6,103 nucleotides of DNA from Bacillota bacterium (GCA_023429685.1 JAEZDF010000027.1:1-6103), one strand, 5' to 3'; positions 1 through 5,934 are shown, numbered from the stretch's first letter. Numbers and translations: made by a program. The notes: a model not told the origin generated them from the sequence alone.

Positions 1-248
1 TGCTGCAGTACCTGTCTCAGGAGCTTTCGCGCATGCTGCAGTTTGCGCTTTCCAGACGGCTTGCCTCACCAGTGCAGACGGTGCTGTTGTGCGGCGGGAT
101 GTCGGTGATAAAGGGACTGGACGCCTACCTTGCGTCGGTGCTCGACCTGACGGTGGAGCGCATCCAAACCCTTTCGGGCGTAACCTGCCCTGCTAAAACA
201 GAGCTTTCTTTGTACCTTAACGCCATTGGAGCGATTGCAAAGCGGTAA
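1..248 (+). CDS. pilM: PilM-like type IV pilus assembly ATPase-fold protein, 3' end only
   Basis: This is the C-terminal end of a gene that begins before the window. The reading frame is open from position 3 to the TAA at 246-248, giving about 81 visible residues. PilM is a cytoplasmic actin/FtsA-like protein that binds the cytoplasmic tail of PilN and links the inner-membrane alignment complex to the motor. The visible part contains a segment, VLLCGGMSVIKGLDAYLASV, that matches the usual PilM/FtsA pattern of a hydrophobic strand, a GG nucleotide-binding turn and a 'GLxxYL' helix. It is followed by a strand of the 'L.VERIQ' type and a terminal 'NAIGAIAKR', comparable to the 'aiGlAlr' ending of the family. 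The pilN- and pilO-like genes immediately downstream strongly support the call. An ATG at 33 is internal and is not the start. Other actin-fold proteins such as FtsA or EutJ are much less likely in this context. Confidence 0.85.
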   Translation, partial: LQYLSQELSRMLQFALSRRLASPVQTVLLCGGMSVIKGLDAYLASVLDLTVERIQTLSGVTCPAKTELSLYLNAIGAIAKR

Positions 249-296
249 TAACGCGACGGCTTTCGCGGGCTTGCAAAATAACGGAGGTGCCCGGAC

Positions 297-860
297 ATGC
301 AAAAGGATATTAACTTTTACTCCGGCTTAAAGGAGATAAAGGTAAAAGAATCGGTTTCCCCTGTGGTGGTCGTGCTCGGCGTGCTTATTGCGCTCTCCAT
401 CGGATTACAGGCGGGGGGCGGTCTGCTGATATACAGCGCAAACGGGCTGCTGCTTGACGGCATCGAGCAAAAAAGGGCGTACCTGACGGACGAGCAGAAC
501 AAACAGCTTGCGGAGGATACCCTATACAAACGCGCCATCGTCGCCCTGTATGAGCAGTATGGCAGCGTGACCGGGCAGGCGTATGCGCGGTATTACACCC
601 TGCCGGTGATCGATTCCGCCGGATTTTTGCAGATCGCATGTTGTATGCCAACCGATATGAAGGTGGTTGAGTTTTCAATGCAGTGGGGCAGCGTGGTTAT
701 GAAATGCGAAAGTAAGAGCGAAAAAACCCCGATGATCTTTGTAAACGCCCTGCGGGATACCGGCGCAATGAACGGCATAGTCTACAACGGCTACACGGTG
801 AGTACCGACGGCGTGGTGGAGTTTGAAGTTAGCGGCGTTTACAAGGCAGGAGATAAATAA
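297..860 (+). CDS. pilN: PilN-like type IV pilus alignment protein
   Basis: The 187-residue protein has a short cytoplasmic tail, one membrane span (about residues 22-47) and an extracytoplasmic region. The tail begins MQKDINFYSG, a divergent form of the N-terminal 'iNLLP' peptide with which PilN docks into PilM. Residues about 55-90 are predicted helical and charged. Residues about 108-183 alternate strands and a helix and end in 'GVVEFEVSGVYKA', like the ferredoxin-like fold of PilN. PilN pairs with PilO and connects cytoplasmic PilM to the pilus machine. The ATG at 297 is chosen because GGAGGT at 283-288 lies 8 nt upstream. The gene starts 48 nt after pilM. Sequence identity to well-studied PilN is low, so the name rests on topology, the tail peptide and gene order. 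Residues 115-116 are an unusual adjacent pair of cysteines (IACCMP). Confidence 0.8.
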   Translation: MQKDINFYSGLKEIKVKESVSPVVVVLGVLIALSIGLQAGGGLLIYSANGLLLDGIEQKRAYLTDEQNKQLAEDTLYKRAIVALYEQYGSVTGQAYARYYTLPVIDSAGFLQIACCMPTDMKVVEFSMQWGSVVMKCESKSEKTPMIFVNALRDTGAMNGIVYNGYTVSTDGVVEFEVSGVYKAGDK

Positions 861-900
861 GAACACAGTCTCCATTTCATTGCCGCGCCCTGTAGAAAAA

Positions 901-907
901 GGGCGGG
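901..907 (+). promoter_or_regulatory. Probable ribosome-binding site of the pilO-like gene
   Basis: The G-rich GGGCGGG is an atypical Shine-Dalgarno sequence 8 nt before the ATG at 916, and it decides that start over the upstream TTG at 823. A 5-bp stem (CGCCC at 886-890 with GGGCG at 901-905, 10-nt loop) could partly hide it. The second purine run AAAGGG at 910-915 would suit the ATG at 928, so the exact start is not certain. Confidence 0.45.
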
Positions 908-915
908 CGAAAGGG

Positions 916-1665
916 ATGAATGATACCATGAAGATGGGCAAACGGGAACAAATCCTTATATTCATACTGGTGCTGGTACTTGTGTGGGTGCTGCCGGTTC
1001 GCTTTTTATTTATGCCTGCGGCAGAAAACTATACCGCAAACGCCGCGTTGCTCGCGGAGCTTGAGGCAAAGCAGCTTGAGATGCAGACCCTTGTGCTCTC
1101 TAACGCAAATATGGAAGAAAAGGTCGCCGAGGCAAGGGCGGCGGGCGAGGAGCAATCCGCGCGCTTTTTCCCGCCCTTTGACAACGAGAAGATGGGGCTG
1201 TGGATGTTCGGGTTTACCGAGCAAGCTGGGCTGCGCAACAGTCAGGTGCAGATAGGGGAGCGTGGCTCGGTATACATCTCGCAGTACACCGACGTAGTAC
1301 CCATGCTGCGCATTGCCCTTGATGATCTGGTCAGCCAGATAAACGGGCAGAGCATCCCCGCCGCCGCGGAGCAGGAGGCAGCGACCGAGCCGCCTGCGAT
1401 TGACCTTGTGTACGTGAACACCGTCTCGGTTACCGCCGACTGCTACTACGACAACCTGATGTATTTTATCGACCTTTTAATGCGCTCGGGCAGAACGCTG
1501 CAGATAGCAGGCATAGAGTTTGAAATCCGCGACGACGATTCCGGCGCAAAGGATATCTTAACAGCGACAGTGACCATGCAGGTTTATTCTATTCCCAAAT
1601 ACTACACCGACGACATGTTAAACCTTGCGTTTGACCTGCCCGAGGGCAAAACGAAGATTATCTAA
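916..1665 (+). CDS. pilO: PilO-like type IV pilus alignment protein
   Basis: With a start at 916 the protein has 249 residues. It has a short basic N-terminus (MNDTMKMGKR), one membrane span (about residues 12-33) and a charged, Ala/Glu/Leu-rich helix (about 37-82) suited to a coiled coil. Two alpha/beta segments follow (about 90-140 and 165-225), separated by an Ala/Glu/Pro-rich linker (about 147-161). The second segment, with 'VSVTADCYYDNLMYFIDLL' and 'IAGIEFE', has the strand-helix-strand layout of the PilO ferredoxin-like domain. PilO heterodimerises with PilN on the outer face of the membrane. The frame is open upstream to a TTG at 823, which would overlap pilN, but the GGGCGGG at 901-907 fits an ATG at 916 with an 8-nt gap. 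ATGs at 928 and 934 are alternatives that leave the membrane span intact. The gap after pilN is 55 nt. Confidence 0.8.
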   Translation: MNDTMKMGKREQILIFILVLVLVWVLPVRFLFMPAAENYTANAALLAELEAKQLEMQTLVLSNANMEEKVAEARAAGEEQSARFFPPFDNEKMGLWMFGFTEQAGLRNSQVQIGERGSVYISQYTDVVPMLRIALDDLVSQINGQSIPAAAEQEAATEPPAIDLVYVNTVSVTADCYYDNLMYFIDLLMRSGRTLQIAGIEFEIRDDDSGAKDILTATVTMQVYSIPKYYTDDMLNLAFDLPEGKTKII

Positions 1666-1706
1666 GCAGATAGAATGCGCCGTTTCGACGCGTTGTGATG
1701 AAAAAG

Positions 1707-1721
1707 GGGGTTGCTAAAGTG
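1707..1721 (+). promoter_or_regulatory. Ribosome-binding site and GTG start of the PilX-type gene
   Basis: The run AAAAAGGGGG (1701-1710) is followed 8 nt later by GTG at 1719. This spacing is better than that for the in-frame ATG at 1725 (14 nt). The in-frame GTG and ATG at 1695 and 1698 precede the purine run and have no good Shine-Dalgarno sequence upstream. The chosen start gives a 10-11 residue basic leader, of normal length for a class III prepilin. Confidence 0.6.
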
Positions 1722-3194
1722 TTAATGCAACATGCAAAAAACCGCAGGGGAAGCACCCTGCTGATGGTAATTGTCGTATTTGCCCTGCTGCTTGTGTTTG
1801 GCATGGCGGCGCTTACCCTTTCTGCCAACGCAAGCCGCAACGCGGTGACCGACTACCAGACGCAGCAGGCGTACTTTACCGCGCGCTCCGCCGTGCTTGC
1901 GGCAGTGGATTACGTAAAAGCCGACGCAGACCCGAAGGCGCTGCTGGACAAGCTTGACGGCAAGACCAGTGTTAAAACGACCGACCCACAGCTGGGGGAG
2001 TACACCTTAACGGTGAATAAGCTTGATGATACGCACTACCAGATTGCCTCGCTGGCAGAGCTGGACGGCGTAGAGCGGACATTCTACACGGTGATTGAGG
2101 TTGCTTTGGCGAGCAGCCCGTTTAAAAATCTTGCCAACATTACTGGGGAAGGAGCCCTTTCTGATTTTAATAATATGAATAAATCATCGGGAGATATTTA
2201 TATACGAAAGAGAAGTGATGGTAAAGCAACAGTAATACAGTATCTTTCCGTATACGGGGACTTGATTGTTGATGGAGACGCTATATTTTCGGGCGGCGGT
2301 GGTCAGTTAAGTGTTTACGGTGATATATATATTAATGGAAACGCAACTTTTAATGGTGTACAAGTTAATAAAATTACAGGAAGTATATATGTATGGGGTA
2401 ATACGTCATTTAACAGTCTCTCAGGTGGTTCAACCAACCCTAGCACTATAACTGGCAATAATTATGTGAACGGAAAGTCTACAGGTACTCCTATAGGGAG
2501 TAAGCCTGTTCAAAAGATCCCTTCTTCTATTGATTTTCCAGTGGGACATACTGAGCCGCTACCAAGCAAAACGGATCCGAGTTTTAAACCGCCGAGCAGC
2601 GTTGTTGTGCCTTTCACTACTCCACCGACTAGCGGGAAATATATAACAGGAAATGGCACTGTTAAATCGGATTTTTTTAATAAAGAGTATGTGATTGATA
2701 CTAGTAAACAGGATATATATATTAGATTTTCTAAAGGAACGTATAGTTTTAATAATAATTTGACAGTTAACGGAAGCAATCATGCGTATATTTATTTAGA
2801 CGAAGGCGTTACACTTAATATTCAGAAATGGTTTGGGGATGTAGATTGTGTAACAAACTACGAAAGTTTTTTCTCTGACTTTGACAATAAATACATTAAC
2901 CATGCTCCCCGAATGACAATCATTTCGTCTGAAAATGTCAAGTTAAATGTTACGACAAGTAGTTATAGAGTATGTGCGTACGTTTATATGCCATATGCTG
3001 AGGCTTATTTTGAAGGTGATCAATACTATTGCGGCAGCCTTTTTATCGGTCGAGTGACAACTCGGGGTAATAGTAAATTTGCCTACATCCCCCCCGAGCC
3101 ATTGAGCACACCACCCGGCGGTGGCGGCGGTGGAAGCGGTGGCGTTACCGTCGTAGGCAACTATTCCGGGCAGTCAAAACTGGTTACGCCGTAG
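1719..3194 (+). CDS. PilX-type large pilin with beta-helix/adhesin-like exposed domain
   Basis: The 491-residue protein begins with a basic leader ending NRRG, then STLLMVIVVFALLLVFGMAA, the hydrophobic helix of a pilin. Mature position 5 is Met, not Glu, as is common for PilX N-terminal domain proteins. Residues about 40-130 continue as the pilin-like stem. Residues 158-255 carry short repeats of the type GDIYINGNATFNG (about 180-192, 201-213, 221-233) that suggest a parallel beta-helix. A Pro-rich linker follows (about 266-305), then a beta-rich domain (about 306-458) with 'YVYMPYAEAYFEGDQYYCGS'-type sequence. That layout resembles the domain I recall annotated as DUF7305 in PilX-N proteins. 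A Gly run (467-472, then SGG) precedes the C-terminus. All three cysteines (377, 419, 438) lie in the last large domain. Base composition changes abruptly inside the gene (see findings). The likely role is a pilus-tip or minor pilin that touches surfaces or ligands. The ligand cannot be told. Confidence 0.75.
   Translation: MLMQHAKNRRGSTLLMVIVVFALLLVFGMAALTLSANASRNAVTDYQTQQAYFTARSAVLAAVDYVKADADPKALLDKLDGKTSVKTTDPQLGEYTLTVNKLDDTHYQIASLAELDGVERTFYTVIEVALASSPFKNLANITGEGALSDFNNMNKSSGDIYIRKRSDGKATVIQYLSVYGDLIVDGDAIFSGGGGQLSVYGDIYINGNATFNGVQVNKITGSIYVWGNTSFNSLSGGSTNPSTITGNNYVNGKSTGTPIGSKPVQKIPSSIDFPVGHTEPLPSKTDPSFKPPSSVVVPFTTPPTSGKYITGNGTVKSDFFNKEYVIDTSKQDIYIRFSKGTYSFNNNLTVNGSNHAYIYLDEGVTLNIQKWFGDVDCVTNYESFFSDFDNKYINHAPRMTIISSENVKLNVTTSSYRVCAYVYMPYAEAYFEGDQYYCGSLFIGRVTTRGNSKFAYIPPEPLSTPPGGGGGGSGGVTVVGNYSGQSKLVTP
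2256..2417 (+). repeat. Degenerate protein repeats, three copies of about 13 residues
   Basis: Three copies of the pattern G-[DS]-[IL]-hydrophobic-hydrophobic-x-G-[DN]-x-[TSI]-F-[NS]-[GS] are encoded at 2256-2294, 2319-2357 and 2379-2417, one per 20-21 residues. The first reads GDLIVDGDAIFSG, the second GDIYINGNATFNG and the third GSIYVWGNTSFNS. An earlier GDIYI (residues 158-162) and a later NNYVNGKSTG may be weaker copies. At the DNA level the copies have diverged. The spacing matches one rung of a beta-helix. Confidence 0.6.
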
Positions 3195-3239
3195 CTTTTG
3201 ATAGAACGAAGCTGCCCACCCCCTAAAGGAGAAACCCCA

Positions 3240-3605
3240 ATGGATAAGATAAAGCGTATACTAAAAAACAACAACGGACTTAGCCTGATGGAGCTGCTGA
3301 TTAGCATGGCGATACTTGCCATACTGGCGGTGGGCTTTGCCGCAATCTTTCTGCCCGCCATCAAGCTCGAGGGCAAGGCGGTGGTGCTCAACCATGGCAC
3401 CGCGTCGATGGCGACCAGGCTTGAGAAGGTAATGGACGAGGGTGCCGCAACACTACCCGCAGGGGTGGTTGGTTTGACGAAGGAAATCACCATCACGTTT
3501 TCAGACGGCACGACCATAACAGGCAACGGCGTTGTAATACAGACCGAAGACCCCGAAACGGGCGCGAAGCTGGAGACGTATGTAGATAACAGAACCGCAC
3601 CGTAA
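3240..3605 (+). CDS. Type IV prepilin, small minor pilin or pseudopilin
   Basis: The 121-residue protein has a 13-residue leader ending in KNNNG. The mature segment LSLMELLISMAILAILAVGF follows, with Glu at mature position 5 and Leu in place of the usual Phe or Met at position 1. This is a class III (type IV) prepilin signal, cut after Gly and N-methylated by PilD. The rest (about residues 40-121) is a short, strand-rich domain with 'KEITITFSDGTTITGNGVVI' and no cysteine, so it lacks the disulfide loop of large pilins. The ATG at 3240 is supported by AAAGGAG at 3225-3231, 8 nt upstream. The open frame extends to a TTG at 3198 with no ribosome-binding site. The gene starts 45 nt after the PilX-type gene and lies 25 nt before a second prepilin. 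Its size and position suggest a minor pilin (GspH/PilE-like) that primes assembly. Whether it could be the major pilin is not known. Confidence 0.85.
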   Translation: MDKIKRILKNNNGLSLMELLISMAILAILAVGFAAIFLPAIKLEGKAVVLNHGTASMATRLEKVMDEGAATLPAGVVGLTKEITITFSDGTTITGNGVVIQTEDPETGAKLETYVDNRTAP

Positions 3606-3630
3606 CATGCGGCATAGGGGGCACAGCACC

Positions 3631-4248
3631 ATGACCCAACGCTTAAACAACAACAAAGGGCTAACGCTGATGGAGCTGTTGGTCTCCATCGCGGTGTTCT
3701 CTATCCTGTTTATCGCGATAACGATGTTTGTATTCCCCACCATGACAATGTTTGCAAAGACGCGCGATATTGCCGAGGCAAAGTCAATAGCAAACCTTGC
3801 GATGGATTACATTGAGGGTAGTGTGTACTCAACTGATGTGTTGGCATTGCGACCTTATACCACCAGCCCGTCGGCAATTACGGATGCTGCATACGATGTG
3901 GACGGTTCAAGAACGTTCTATGTTCTTTCCTCAAACATCAGCCGAAACGGTCAATTGGAGCTGTACAAAGAGGGGGATTCGGCAAGGTCGGACGCCATTT
4001 CGCAGGGGATTACCGCGGGCTACACGATGGACATTTCGTTTTCGAAGGAGAAGGCTACAACAAAGATACTGCGGGTAACCATAACGGTAAACAAGACAAA
4101 CACCGGCGAGCGGCTGTTTGAGCTGACAAAGGACATCTTTTTAACCAATATGCTGGGGGATACCGCCACCATTGGGGGTACAGCGGCTACCCAATACAAA
4201 GAGATTCTGTTCTACCGTCCCGACGGCTCGGAGGTTCTTACACCGTAG
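3631..4248 (+). CDS. Type IV prepilin, PilW/GspJ-like minor pilin
   Basis: The 205-residue protein has a 10-residue leader (MTQRLNNNKG) followed by LTLMELLVSIAVFSILFIAI, with the cleavable Gly, Leu at mature position 1 and Glu at position 5. The exposed domain (about residues 45-205) is strand-rich and has no cysteine. 'GQLELYKEGDS', 'YTMDISFSKE' and 'KILRVTITVNKTNTGE' look like the beta-sheet of GspJ/PilW pseudopilins, but this is a layout match only. The ATG at 3631 is preferred because AGGGGG at 3616-3621 lies 9 nt upstream. The in-frame ATG at 3607 follows the previous stop by one base, has no ribosome-binding site and would give an 18-residue leader. The leader and first helix closely resemble those of the preceding prepilin, so the two genes may be old tandem duplicates. 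Substrate of the PilD encoded at 5070-5834. Confidence 0.83.
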   Translation: MTQRLNNNKGLTLMELLVSIAVFSILFIAITMFVFPTMTMFAKTRDIAEAKSIANLAMDYIEGSVYSTDVLALRPYTTSPSAITDAAYDVDGSRTFYVLSSNISRNGQLELYKEGDSARSDAISQGITAGYTMDISFSKEKATTKILRVTITVNKTNTGERLFELTKDIFLTNMLGDTATIGGTAATQYKEILFYRPDGSEVLTP

Positions 4249-4276
4249 TAAGTGACAGATAAAAGGGGTGTGAAAC

Positions 4277-4981
4277 ATGACCCTGAACAGCGCAGCAAGA
4301 CAATATTTTTCGTGTAAAACAAGGGAGAACTGCGCGCTGGTAACCGAGGCCGCCGAGCCGCTGGTGCGGCATTTTGCGTCGTTGTACGGCGGCAGCTGCA
4401 GCAAGGACGATCTGTTTCAAACCGGGATGGAGGGCGTGTTAAAGGCGCTGTCCACCTATAAGCCGGAGGTGGGCGCGTCCTTTACCACCTGGGCAAGCGA
4501 GTGCATCATCAGCGCCATACGCCACTATGTGCGCAAGGAGATTAGTTACCGCCGCCCGGGCTGTGTGATGGAGCTGCAGGCAAAGGTGGACCGTTCTATC
4601 CAGCGCAGCGTAAAGGAGTACGGCGAGATACCCACCGCCGAAAGCATTGCTGAGGAGCTTGGCGTTACGGTGCGCAGCGTGCGCGAGGTGATGCGGGCAG
4701 GGCTTGTGAGCATAGAAGAGATCGATGTGTCTAATATTAAGACGCTGCATTATACCTCGTTTCATCTGCCCATCGAGGATCATATCGCGCTTTATCAAGC
4801 GATATCTAAGCTCAGCGAGATGCAGAGCAGGGTCATTCGCGCGCTGTTTTTCGGAGGCATGACGCAGGAGCAGGTGGCAAAAAGGCTTGGCATCAATCAG
4901 AAGAAGGTCAGCCGTTTAAAGCTGAGCGGGCTGCAAACCATGGCTAAGGATTTAAAGCCCGAAAACACAGCGCACCCCTGA
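4277..4981 (+). CDS. Sigma-70 family RNA polymerase sigma factor, SigB/SigF/SigG-like
   Basis: The 234-residue protein has the three conserved sigma regions but no long N-terminal region 1. Region 2 (about residues 21-90) holds 'KDDLFQTGMEGVLKAL' and 'FTTWASECIISAIRHYVRKE', the core-binding and -10-reading helices. Region 3 (about 117-141) is a helix-turn-helix-like 'PTAESIAEELGVTVRSVREV'. Region 4 (about 178-225), 'MTQEQVAKRLGINQKKVSRL', is the -35-binding helix-turn-helix. The length and layout match the SigB/SigF/SigG group rather than short ECF factors. After region 2.4 the usual 'RVPR'-type sequence is replaced by SYRRPGCV, so promoter choice may be altered. The ATG at 4277 has AGGGG at 4264-4268, 8 nt upstream, and begins 28 nt after the last prepilin gene. 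As the last operon gene it could activate the pilus genes. No anti-sigma factor gene lies next to it in this window. Confidence 0.85.
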   Translation: MTLNSAARQYFSCKTRENCALVTEAAEPLVRHFASLYGGSCSKDDLFQTGMEGVLKALSTYKPEVGASFTTWASECIISAIRHYVRKEISYRRPGCVMELQAKVDRSIQRSVKEYGEIPTAESIAEELGVTVRSVREVMRAGLVSIEEIDVSNIKTLHYTSFHLPIEDHIALYQAISKLSEMQSRVIRALFFGGMTQEQVAKRLGINQKKVSRLKLSGLQTMAKDLKPENTAHP

Positions 4982-5028
4982 TTGAATCAGAGGCGAGGGG
5001 ACGCGCATAAAGACCCGAAGCAAATCAA

Positions 5029-5052
5029 AAACGGACGCGTTCGCGTCCGTTT
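5029..5052. terminator. Bidirectional intrinsic terminator between the sigma factor gene and pilD
   Basis: A perfect inverted repeat has arms AAACGGACGCG (5029-5039) and CGCGTCCGTTT (5042-5052) with two bases between them. It lies in the 88-nt gap between two convergent genes. On the - strand the stem is followed by TTTTT with the arm's own T residues, which suits termination of pilD. On the + strand the tail (TTTGTTTATAT) is weaker but still T-rich, and would end the pilM-to-sigma operon. Confidence 0.85.
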
Positions 5053-5069
5053 GTTTATATCATGTTCGC

Positions 5070-5834
5070 CTAGAAAAACAGCCCCAGATACCACGACAAA
5101 AGCTGCCCGCCCCACAGCAGGCACACAAACATCCCGCCCGAAAGAAAGGGCACAAGCGGCATCTCGGCGCCCTTTTTGCTGCGCTTTGTTAGCAACAGCA
5201 CTGCGGCGTAAACGCCCCCCGCCACCACCGAGACAAGCAGCGAGAGCAAAACAAGCTTCCACCCGAGCACAAGACCGCACACCGCCATCAGCTTGATGTC
5301 GCCGCCGCCCATGCCGCCGCGTGTGACAACCGCCACCAGCAAAAAGGGCAGCCCCCCCACCGCAAGACCGATCAGCCGCTCATAGAACGGCACGTCGTGC
5401 AGCACAAACAGGCTGACCGCGCCGAGTACGAGAATAAACACGGTCAGCGAGGGTGGTACCAGCATGGTGTCGATGTCAATCATTGCGCCAACCAGCAGCA
5501 CCGACGCAAACGCGCAATAGATAAGGCTTTCGGGCGCAAACCCAAAGCGGAGCGACACCAAAACCCACGCGGCGGCGTTTGCCAGCTCTATCAGAGGGTA
5601 GCGAATGCTTATGCGCACCCCGCACGCACGACAGCGTCCGCGCAAAAACAGGTAGCTAATAACGGGCACTAGGTCGACCGGGCGAATGGGTGTGCCGCAG
5701 GCGGTGCAGTGAGACGCACCTGTTACGATGGATTGCTTTTTGGGGATGCGATAGATACATACATTCAGGAAACTGCCGAACAATAAACCAAGCACACCGG
5801 CGAGCAACACCAGCAAAGCATCGTCAACCATCAT
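5070..5834 (-). CDS. pilD: Prepilin peptidase / N-methyltransferase PilD
   Basis: The 254-residue integral membrane aspartic protease cuts class III prepilin leaders after Gly and methylates the new N-terminus. The N-terminal domain has 'FGSFLNVCIYRIP' (about 19-31) and two zinc-binding CxxC pairs (C43/C46 and C68/C71) around 'VPVISYLFLRGRC', a full methyltransferase-type domain. The two catalytic aspartates are seen as D120 (in AMIDIDTMLVP) and D179 (in GGMGGGDIK), with several membrane spans between and after. The family motif 'LPDxLT' after the first aspartate reads VPPSLT here. Length is normal for PilD of Gram-positive bacteria. The first of two adjacent ATGs (5834 and 5831, - strand) is chosen because AAGGA lies about 11 nt upstream. 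The prepilins at 1719, 3240 and 3631 are its obvious substrates. It points away from the pilB-like gene and has its own promoter (5925-5953). Confidence 0.95.
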   Translation of the reverse strand: MMVDDALLVLLAGVLGLLFGSFLNVCIYRIPKKQSIVTGASHCTACGTPIRPVDLVPVISYLFLRGRCRACGVRISIRYPLIELANAAAWVLVSLRFGFAPESLIYCAFASVLLVGAMIDIDTMLVPPSLTVFILVLGAVSLFVLHDVPFYERLIGLAVGGLPFLLVAVVTRGGMGGGDIKLMAVCGLVLGWKLVLLSLLVSVVAGGVYAAVLLLTKRSKKGAEMPLVPFLSGGMFVCLLWGGQLLSWYLGLFF

Positions 5835-5862
5835 CGGTACATCAATCCTTCTATTGGAATTC

Positions 5863-5879
5863 GTCTGTTTTTGACAGAC
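5863..5879. repeat. Short inverted repeat upstream of pilD
   Basis: The 6-bp arms GTCTGT (5863-5868) and ACAGAC (5874-5879) match perfectly around a 5-nt spacer. The element lies between the predicted pilD transcription start (near 5918) and its ATG. It overlaps a TTGACA (5871-5876) that has no convincing -10 partner on the + strand (only TACGGA at the right distance). It could be an operator or a small RNA hairpin in the pilD leader. The function is unknown. Confidence 0.4.
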
Positions 5880-5905
5880 ACAGTAAGATACGATACGGAT
5901 TTTTG

Positions 5906-5934
5906 TTGAATAAGCACTGGCTTTATTCTATAAT
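5906..5934 (+). promoter_or_regulatory. Sigma-A-type promoter of the pilB-like gene
   Basis: A -35 box TTGAAT (5906-5911) and a perfect -10 box TATAAT (5929-5934) are separated by 17 bp. Transcription would start near 5941 and give a leader of about 68 nt before the ATG at 6009. The match (4/6 and 6/6, ideal spacing) makes this the best promoter in the window. It shares DNA with the - strand promoter described separately. Confidence 0.75.

Noticed and set aside
252..267. Hairpin CGCGA/TCGCG in the pilM-pilN gap as a terminator
   Set aside because: It has only five base pairs and no T-run follows. A good ribosome-binding site and the next operon gene come directly after it.
1681..1690. CGT-TTCG-ACG mini-hairpin before the PilX-type gene
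   Set aside because: A three-pair stem, even with a TTCG loop, is too short to support a regulatory call.
3193..3213. AGCTT/AAGCT inverted repeat between the PilX-type gene and the small prepilin as a terminator
   Set aside because: It has five pairs, an 11-nt loop and no T-run, so chance is a sufficient explanation.
4982..5296. Basic, Arg/Ala/Thr-rich + strand frame after the sigma factor gene
   Set aside because: It runs through the terminator hairpin and over the 3' half of pilD, and its composition is typical of an antisense frame.
5397..5672. Open frame on the + strand opposite pilD
   Set aside because: It is a shadow of the clearly conserved pilD on the other strand, without a ribosome-binding site or a recognisable domain.
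5871..5899. A second + strand promoter using the perfect TTGACA at 5871-5876
   Set aside because: At 17-bp spacing the only -10 is TACGGA, with two matches. TAAGAT and TACGAT lie far too close.
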